In this document: positions 1 to 4,133 of the stretch, one piece after another
Layout: the number at the start of each line of letters is the position of its first letter
How positions within the stretch are numbered: position 1 is the stretch's first letter
From: a bacterium
Lineage (GTDB): Bacteria > Bacteroidota > Ignavibacteria > Kapaibacteriales > Kapaibacteriaceae
Direction: 5' to 3'
DNA: 6,209 bases
Assembly: GCA_020050895.1 (NCBI GenBank)
Contig: JAGVJW010000280.1
Location: 1 to 6,209 of the forward strand
Made by a program: the position numbers and the translations under genes
Notes under the pieces: generated by a model
Database searches by the model: none
Told to the model about the DNA's origin: nothing
Seen by the model: only the letters and a program-made list of their open reading frames with translations

Positions 1-1040
1 ACTTTACTTCGCACGCATACAAGCCTGTGCGCGAGGTTGCCGATGCTTCGAAGACAGGATCGGCTACTAACATCATTTACGGTCTTGCTCTTGGCTACAA
101 TTCAGCCGTCATACCAATGCTCCTCATCGCCATCAGCGTTGTTATAGGATTTGCGTTTGCAGGTATGTACGGCATTGCGCTTACCGCAATCGGTATGCTT
201 GGCACTATTGCGATTGGACTGACCATCGATGCGTACGGGCCAACGTCCGACAATGCCGGTGGTATTGCAGAAATGGCTGAGATGGGAAAGGACATCCGTA
301 AGCGCACCGATGCTCTTGATGCAGCCGGTAATACCACTGCTGCCATCGGCAAGGGATTTGCCATCGGCTCTGCTGCACTTACGTCACTAGCGCTCACTAG
401 CGCCTTTCTCACGCGCGCCCAGGGAGTGCTTGCAGAGAAAGGGCAAACTCTGGACCTGAACATCACAGATCCCAACGTCCTGGCAGGATTGTTGGTAGGG
501 GGCTCGCTTCCGTTCGCATTCTCTGCCATGACGATGAAGAGTGTTGGTAAAGCAGCCTTCGACATGATTGAAGAAGTACGGCATCAGTTCAGGACAATAC
601 CTGGCTTGTTACAAGGAACCGGACGTGCCGATTATGCGCGATGCGTCGACATTTCGACAAAGGCATCCATTCGAGAGATGATCCCTCCCGGCTTACTTGT
701 TATTCTTACTCCCCTTCTGATAGGCTTTCTTTTTGGACCACAAATGTTGGCTGGAGTTCTTATCGGAGCCCTGATCGTTGGCGTCATGCTCGCAGTCAGC
801 ATGGCCAACAGTGGAGGCGCATGGGACAATGCAAAGAAGTACATCGAGACCGGCATTCACGGTGGCAAGGGGTCCGATACGCACAAATCCGCAGTAGTTG
901 GAGATACCGTTGGAGATCCGTTCAAGGATACATCCGGACCGTCGCTCAATATTCTAATAAAATTGATGGCAATCATCTCACTTGTTTTTGCTGCAACGTT
1001 TGCAGACAAAGGCGGCATACTATTGAATTGGTTTCGATAA
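1..1040 (+). CDS. hppA: Membrane-bound K+-dependent ion-translocating pyrophosphatase, C-terminal part (5' truncated)
   Basis: This enzyme hydrolyses pyrophosphate in the cytoplasm and uses the energy to pump H+ and/or Na+ across the inner membrane. The frame is open from the left edge (first full codon at 3), and family residues such as FTSHAYKPVREVADASKTG precede the GTG at 27, so that GTG is internal and the true start lies outside. About 345 residues are visible, roughly half of a usual family member. Visible signatures, numbered from the GTG: DNAGGIAEM (75-83), RKRTDALDAAGNTT (91-104), GKGFAIGSAAL (109-119), NSGGAWDNAKKYIE (261-274) and the Asp-rich VGDTVGDPFKDT (291-302), which in this family bind Mg-pyrophosphate. 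Several hydrophobic segments are evident (about 29-68, 109-130, 150-170, 219-258, 309-325). Within GNTTAAIGKG, Ala105 and Gly108 replace the Lys and Thr of K+-independent enzymes, so this is the K+-dependent class. Choice between H+ and Na+ depends mostly on residues upstream of the window. The gene ends with TAA at 1038-1040; no clear terminator follows. Confidence 0.97.
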   Translation, partial: FTSHAYKPVREVADASKTGSATNIIYGLALGYNSAVIPMLLIAISVVIGFAFAGMYGIALTAIGMLGTIAIGLTIDAYGPTSDNAGGIAEMAEMGKDIRKRTDALDAAGNTTAAIGKGFAIGSAALTSLALTSAFLTRAQGVLAEKGQTLDLNITDPNVLAGLLVGGSLPFAFSAMTMKSVGKAAFDMIEEVRHQFRTIPGLLQGTGRADYARCVDISTKASIREMIPPGLLVILTPLLIGFLFGPQMLAGVLIGALIVGVMLAVSMANSGGAWDNAKKYIETGIHGGKGSDTHKSAVVGDTVGDPFKDTSGPSLNILIKLMAIISLVFAATFADKGGILLNWFR

Positions 1041-1108
1041 GCCGCAGAAGTCCTGTCGGATTATTTTCGGTTCGTTTTTCGGATCGCAAGGTATTAATTA
1101 TCAGCGTT

Positions 1109-1136
1109 TTTACTGAAATCGAAAATTAATTATAGT
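1109..1136 (+). promoter_or_regulatory. Candidate sigma70-like promoter for the first surface-protein gene
   Basis: A -35-like tttact (1109-1114, 4 of 6 matches to TTGACA) and a -10-like tatagt (1131-1136, 5 of 6 matches to TATAAT) are separated by 16 bases. Transcription would begin near 1143 and give a leader of about 70 bases before the ATG at 1215. The surroundings are AT-rich, so chance matches are likely, and some Bacteroidota use a different consensus (TTTG / TAnnTTTG), which I did not find convincingly here. Confidence 0.35.
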
Positions 1137-1202
1137 CGTTTAAACATTCTGGTTGCATACAGCCAACGTTTCGTTTAAGTTTCCCTAGCTCATTTTTCAC
1201 TT

Positions 1203-1207
1203 GGGGA
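1203..1207 (+). promoter_or_regulatory. Weak ribosome binding site (gggga)
   Basis: The gggga stretch lies seven bases before the ATG at 1215 and is only a partial match to the Shine-Dalgarno consensus. It supports the ATG at 1215, which is also the codon that begins a good signal peptide. Weak Shine-Dalgarno sequences are common in Bacteroidota. Confidence 0.45.
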
Positions 1208-1214
1208 TGCTTCT

Positions 1215-3890
1215 ATGAAAACATTGCGACGCAGCGTCGTTATTCTCATATTGTTTATAGTTGCCAGTGCTATTACTCGTGCACAGTGCAATTATGGTTA
1301 TGGCTCTATTACAGGATATGAGCCATACTATTACAACAGCTACACGGTTGGTGAAACTATGCCGGTTAGCTATTACACTGGCTATCCATATGCGATGTAC
1401 TATGCCAACTCGCAGATGGCAATTGACCTGAGTACCAATGGAGGCTCAACTTGGACCCAAATTGCCACGAAACCAATGGCAAGCTGTTATTACTGTTATG
1501 GTACATATTCAACTTCGGTAACTATACCGTGGTCCATTAATCCCAGTACGCAATGCATAGTTCGGTACCGTGAAGTTCCTGCTTCTGGGTGTGCGTACAA
1601 CCAATCCGGTTATAATTATTACAACTATAGTTATTACTATGGTTATTATTTTACCATTAAGCCCGGATGTTACCAGCCCGCCATTACGCAACAGCCAGCA
1701 GACCAGGTGGGATGCGTTGGCAGCCCTCTGACGATTAATGTTATCGTTGATCAGGGCCCGTCGGCTTCGACATGGAAATACGAATGGTTTAAGGGTACAA
1801 CGTCGTACTCTGTATCCTCATCCACACCTAATCTTTCATTCTCTTCGATCACACCCGCCGATGCTGGTACCTACAAGCTTACCGTTACGAATCAGTGCAG
1901 CAACACAACAAAGACGGTTACGACGAGGGTGATGACCTTAACAGTTAAAACTCCGGCAGCTTTTACGGGACAGCCTCAAGGTATGATTGTCTGTCCGGGA
2001 AAAAATGGAACACTCAGCGCCCCTGCCATAGGTACCAATGTTACCTATCAATGGATGAAGGATGGAGTTTCCATTCCCAATGCAACAAGCAGCACATATA
2101 CAATTGTTGCAGCAACTACACAGGCTGCAGGAACATACTCAGTGCGAATTCAGGCAGACTGTGGTCCATCCGTTACAAGTGCCAATGCAGTTGTGCAAGT
2201 TCCGCCTCCACCTGTTGTTTCTCAGCAGCCAGTTGGCGGAGGGCTTTGCCCTGGCTCCAGTGTTACGTTGTCACCGTCAGTTACGGGTGTCAACCTCTCG
2301 TTCCAGTGGTATAAGGGCGATATTCCGTTGGCTGGGGCATCGGGCATGACATTAACGATTAATGATTTTCAGAAGGCGAATTCAGGCTACTACTGGCTAA
2401 AAACTACATCGTCGAATCTCGGATGCATTACATCGCAGGGAACAGATCAGGTTGCAGTCTATACGTTCGATCCCGCTGTTATAAATTCTCAGCCGATGTC
2501 GAAAGATGTATGTCTTGGTTCTAACATCGAGCTGAGTGTCGGCGCCGAGGGCACCGATGTTCAGTACCAGTGGAACAGGAATGGCACACCCATTCCAAAT
2601 GCCAACAGTTATTTACTGGTTCTTAATAATGCAACAGCAAATCAGAGTGGCGACTACACAGTCGATATCAGCTCCGTTTGCAACTCCTCTATTCGTAGCA
2701 ATGTTGCTAAGGTGGCAGTACTAACGTCGCCGAAAATAACTACTCAGCCGCAGCCGCAAAGCCTATTGGTTGGAAATGCACTTTCACTATCCGTTGGCGC
2801 AACAGATGGCCGGGAAGTAACGTGGTACCGTAACGAGATGGAAATTGCCCGCGGGACGTCGGCAACCTATACAAAGACAAACATTACACTTGATGCTGCA
2901 GGATACTATCGTGCAGTGGTTAGCAACGTATGCGGTACCGCCACTTCGCGGGCTGTGAAGGTTGATGTTGTAGATCCTTCTACACTTGTGCCTAAACTTA
3001 GGCTCAGCTCCGAACAACTTAACGTTGGTGATGTTCCGTATGGTTACGATCGGGAAACACCATTTGACAATCTTATCGAAAATTCCGGAGTAGCTGCACT
3101 CGAAGTTTCTGGAATCTCATTTGTTGGCGCTAATGCCGCTGACTTCTCGCTCGTGAACGGCTCTGGTGCATTCACTGTTCAGCCGGGAGAAACAGCAGGG
3201 ATCAGTGTGTTGTACAAACCGTCTATGGTTGGTCCTTCAAGTGCCCAAATGGTTATCAACTCAAACGCTGCACCAGGCACAGCAAATATTGCTATTCAGG
3301 GTCGCGGTGTCATTCGTTACACATACGAGACCGACATGACTTTCGGCAACGTAGAGGTTGGACAAACAAAATCGCTGTGTTTCAACGTGATTAATTCGTC
3401 AAACGTAGACATCGCGCTTGATCAAGTAACTTCGAGCATGCCTGAGTTTGGCGTTGCAACTCCAATGCCCCTTACCATATTATCGGGAACCTCTGCAGAG
3501 GTGTGTCTAACGTTTTCTCCCACTGCCATGGGAATGGCAACGTCACAAATTGCCTTTATGTCGTCAACTGGCGGGAACAAGACTTCAACAGCACAAGGCG
3601 TTGGAGTTACTCCAACATCTGTTGCCGAAGATGCCCTTCCGGCAGGCATGGCTGTATATCCCAACCCATCCTCTGGAATGGTAACTATTGTTACAAACAA
3701 TGAGATCGCTAAGGGTATCAGCTTTATTGCCGTTGATGGACGAACCATCGCCAGAGTAGTCCCAACGGGATCTTCGATCTCAATTGATCTAAATGGTGTG
3801 GTACCGGGAGGGGTTGCCGCTGGAACATTTACGGTCCTGATCGAAACCGCTAAGGGTCGATATACAACCAGGATTGTAGTGGACAAATAG
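1215..3890 (+). CDS. Secreted T9SS type A sorting-domain protein with five Ig-like and two HYDIN/ASPM-like domains
   Basis: Predicted cell-surface or secreted protein of 891 residues; its ligand and role are not recognisable. Residues 1-24 form a Sec signal peptide (MKTLRRS, hydrophobic VVILILFIVASAI, probable cleavage after TRA or TRAQ). Residues 25-153 form a tyrosine-rich module (about 29 Tyr) with a beta-sandwich-like pattern DLSTNGGSTW...VTIPW...CIVRYREVP. Five Ig-like domains follow at about 154-244, 247-329, 333-416, 420-502 and 506-586, each with a YxW or TWYR core and a GxY motif. Two HYDIN/ASPM ('choice-of-anchor D') domains lie at about 594-698 (LNVGDVPYG, then the IQGRG end) and 699-797, the second with a probable C722-C764 disulfide. 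The T9SS type A sorting domain is at 813-891, starting AVYPNPSSG and ending RIVVDK; it directs export across the outer membrane. There are 17 cysteines, an odd number. The gene is followed by a strong terminator and by a tandem paralogue at 4134. Confidence 0.95.
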   Translation: MKTLRRSVVILILFIVASAITRAQCNYGYGSITGYEPYYYNSYTVGETMPVSYYTGYPYAMYYANSQMAIDLSTNGGSTWTQIATKPMASCYYCYGTYSTSVTIPWSINPSTQCIVRYREVPASGCAYNQSGYNYYNYSYYYGYYFTIKPGCYQPAITQQPADQVGCVGSPLTINVIVDQGPSASTWKYEWFKGTTSYSVSSSTPNLSFSSITPADAGTYKLTVTNQCSNTTKTVTTRVMTLTVKTPAAFTGQPQGMIVCPGKNGTLSAPAIGTNVTYQWMKDGVSIPNATSSTYTIVAATTQAAGTYSVRIQADCGPSVTSANAVVQVPPPPVVSQQPVGGGLCPGSSVTLSPSVTGVNLSFQWYKGDIPLAGASGMTLTINDFQKANSGYYWLKTTSSNLGCITSQGTDQVAVYTFDPAVINSQPMSKDVCLGSNIELSVGAEGTDVQYQWNRNGTPIPNANSYLLVLNNATANQSGDYTVDISSVCNSSIRSNVAKVAVLTSPKITTQPQPQSLLVGNALSLSVGATDGREVTWYRNEMEIARGTSATYTKTNITLDAAGYYRAVVSNVCGTATSRAVKVDVVDPSTLVPKLRLSSEQLNVGDVPYGYDRETPFDNLIENSGVAALEVSGISFVGANAADFSLVNGSGAFTVQPGETAGISVLYKPSMVGPSSAQMVINSNAAPGTANIAIQGRGVIRYTYETDMTFGNVEVGQTKSLCFNVINSSNVDIALDQVTSSMPEFGVATPMPLTILSGTSAEVCLTFSPTAMGMATSQIAFMSSTGGNKTSTAQGVGVTPTSVAEDALPAGMAVYPNPSSGMVTIVTNNEIAKGISFIAVDGRTIARVVPTGSSISIDLNGVVPGGVAAGTFTVLIETAKGRYTTRIVVDK
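1674..2972 (+). repeat. Array of five divergent Ig-like domain repeats (first paralogue)
   Basis: Five consecutive units of roughly 80-90 residues repeat the pattern QP...C.G..(V/L)(T/S)(I/L)...YQW.(K/R)(D/N)G...GxY.(V/L)...C. The units are well diverged at DNA level, so this is an old protein repeat rather than a recent DNA repeat. Units 1-4 each have two cysteines (167/228, 260/316, 345/404, 433/489). Unit 5 lacks the first and keeps only C573. Confidence 0.85.
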
Positions 3891-3918
3891 GTCGGGGGCA
3901 AGGGCTATAGCTGGACAA

Positions 3919-3952
3919 CGAGGGTTCTGGAACAAGGGGAACCAGGAACTCG
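3919..3952 (+). other. Imperfect hairpin in the 3' untranslated region
   Basis: Bases 3919-3930 can pair with 3942-3952: cgag with ctcg, then ttctgg with ccaggaa carrying small G bulges, around an 11-base purine-rich loop (aacaaggggaa). It sits just after the stop codon and before the terminator, so it could stabilise the 3' end of the mRNA. It may also be a chance structure. Confidence 0.35.
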
Positions 3953-3959
3953 GACCTAT

Positions 3960-3995
3960 AAAAAAAGGACCGTTCGTAAGAACGGTCTTTTTTTT
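3960..3995 (+). terminator. Rho-independent terminator (possibly bidirectional)
   Basis: A perfect 8-base stem, gaccgttc (3968-3975) with gaacggtc (3980-3987), encloses the tetraloop gtaa and is followed by eight T residues (3988-3995). Seven A residues (3960-3966) precede the stem, which lengthens the pairing and would make the element work on the minus strand as well. It lies about 70 bases after the stop codon of the first paralogue and separates its transcription from that of the second. Confidence 0.93.
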
Positions 3996-4088
3996 AGGTA
4001 ACTTTACGTGTCGTTTTGGGTTTGTTTTCAGCTGAATTGGATCGTTTTTAGATGTAACCGGGGATTTCTGTTGCTCATTTGGCTGATT

Positions 4089-4115
4089 TTGCCACCTACG
4101 ACACGTTCATAAAAT
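4089..4115 (+). promoter_or_regulatory. Weak candidate promoter for the second surface-protein gene
   Basis: A -35-like ttgcca (4089-4094, 5 of 6) and a -10-like taaaat (4110-4115, 5 of 6) are present, but the spacer is only 15 bases. The implied start, near 4122, would fall within the ribosome binding site, leaving almost no leader. A promoter is expected in this gap because of the upstream terminator; this is only the best match and could be wrong. Confidence 0.22.
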
Positions 4116-4120
4116 AATTT

Positions 4121-4125
4121 GAGGG
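4121..4125 (+). promoter_or_regulatory. Ribosome binding site (gaggg) fixing the start at 4134
   Basis: The gaggg motif stands eight bases before the ATG at 4134, at normal Shine-Dalgarno spacing. It supports that start, which also matches the first paralogue in its opening MKTL.RS residues and signal peptide length. Confidence 0.6.
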
Positions 4126-4133
4126 TCTCAATA

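Larger units (their letters stand above)
1041..1214. other. Intergenic region between hppA and the first surface-protein gene
   Basis: This 174-base gap is AT-rich in its middle and holds no gene. It contains three TCGG-centred repeats (1056-1086), a 9-base direct repeat attaattat (1093-1101 and 1125-1133), a candidate promoter (1109-1136), the palindrome gtttaaac (1138-1145) and a weak ribosome binding site (1203-1207). I see no GC-rich hairpin followed by a T run, so hppA has no obvious intrinsic terminator here. Read-through into the next gene is possible. Confidence 0.6.
3891..4133. other. Intergenic region between the two paralogous surface-protein genes
   Basis: This 243-base gap contains no gene. 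From left to right it holds a purine-rich 3' segment with an imperfect hairpin (3919-3952), an intrinsic terminator (3960-3995), a T-rich leader region bounded by a 9-base inverted repeat (4006-4014 and 4098-4106), a weak promoter candidate (4089-4115) and a ribosome binding site (4121-4125). It shows no extended similarity to the region upstream of the first paralogue, so the upstream regulatory DNA has diverged or was not part of the duplication. Confidence 0.6.

Noticed and set aside
95..565. 156-residue open frame on the minus strand
   Set aside because: It lies wholly inside hppA in antisense, has no recognisable domain, and hppA is certain on the + strand.
27..1040. A GTG at 27 as the start of a complete 337-residue protein
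   Set aside because: The frame is open to the left edge and the codons before it encode residues that match the pyrophosphatase family, so the GTG is internal and the gene is 5' truncated.
1012..1045. gcggc/gccgc inverted repeat at the end of hppA as a terminator
   Set aside because: The loop is about 24 bases, the stem only five, and no T run follows directly.
641..1129. 162-residue + strand open frame overlapping the end of hppA
   Set aside because: It is a frame shadow: Arg/Ser/Trp-rich, without domains, overlapping a well-supported gene.
1188..1195. gctcattt shared by both leaders (also at 4073-4080) as a common regulatory site
   Set aside because: Only eight bases match and the distances to the two ATG codons differ (27 and 61 bases), so chance explains it.
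1275..1289. Lipoprotein signal with Cys25 as the lipidated residue
   Set aside because: The residues before Cys are TRAQ and VQAQ in the two proteins, which do not fit a lipobox; an ordinary signal peptidase I site fits better.
3422..3901. 159-residue open frame on the minus strand
   Set aside because: It is antisense to the second HYDIN-like and T9SS domains of the first surface gene, with low-complexity Val/Pro/Thr composition expected from a shadow frame.
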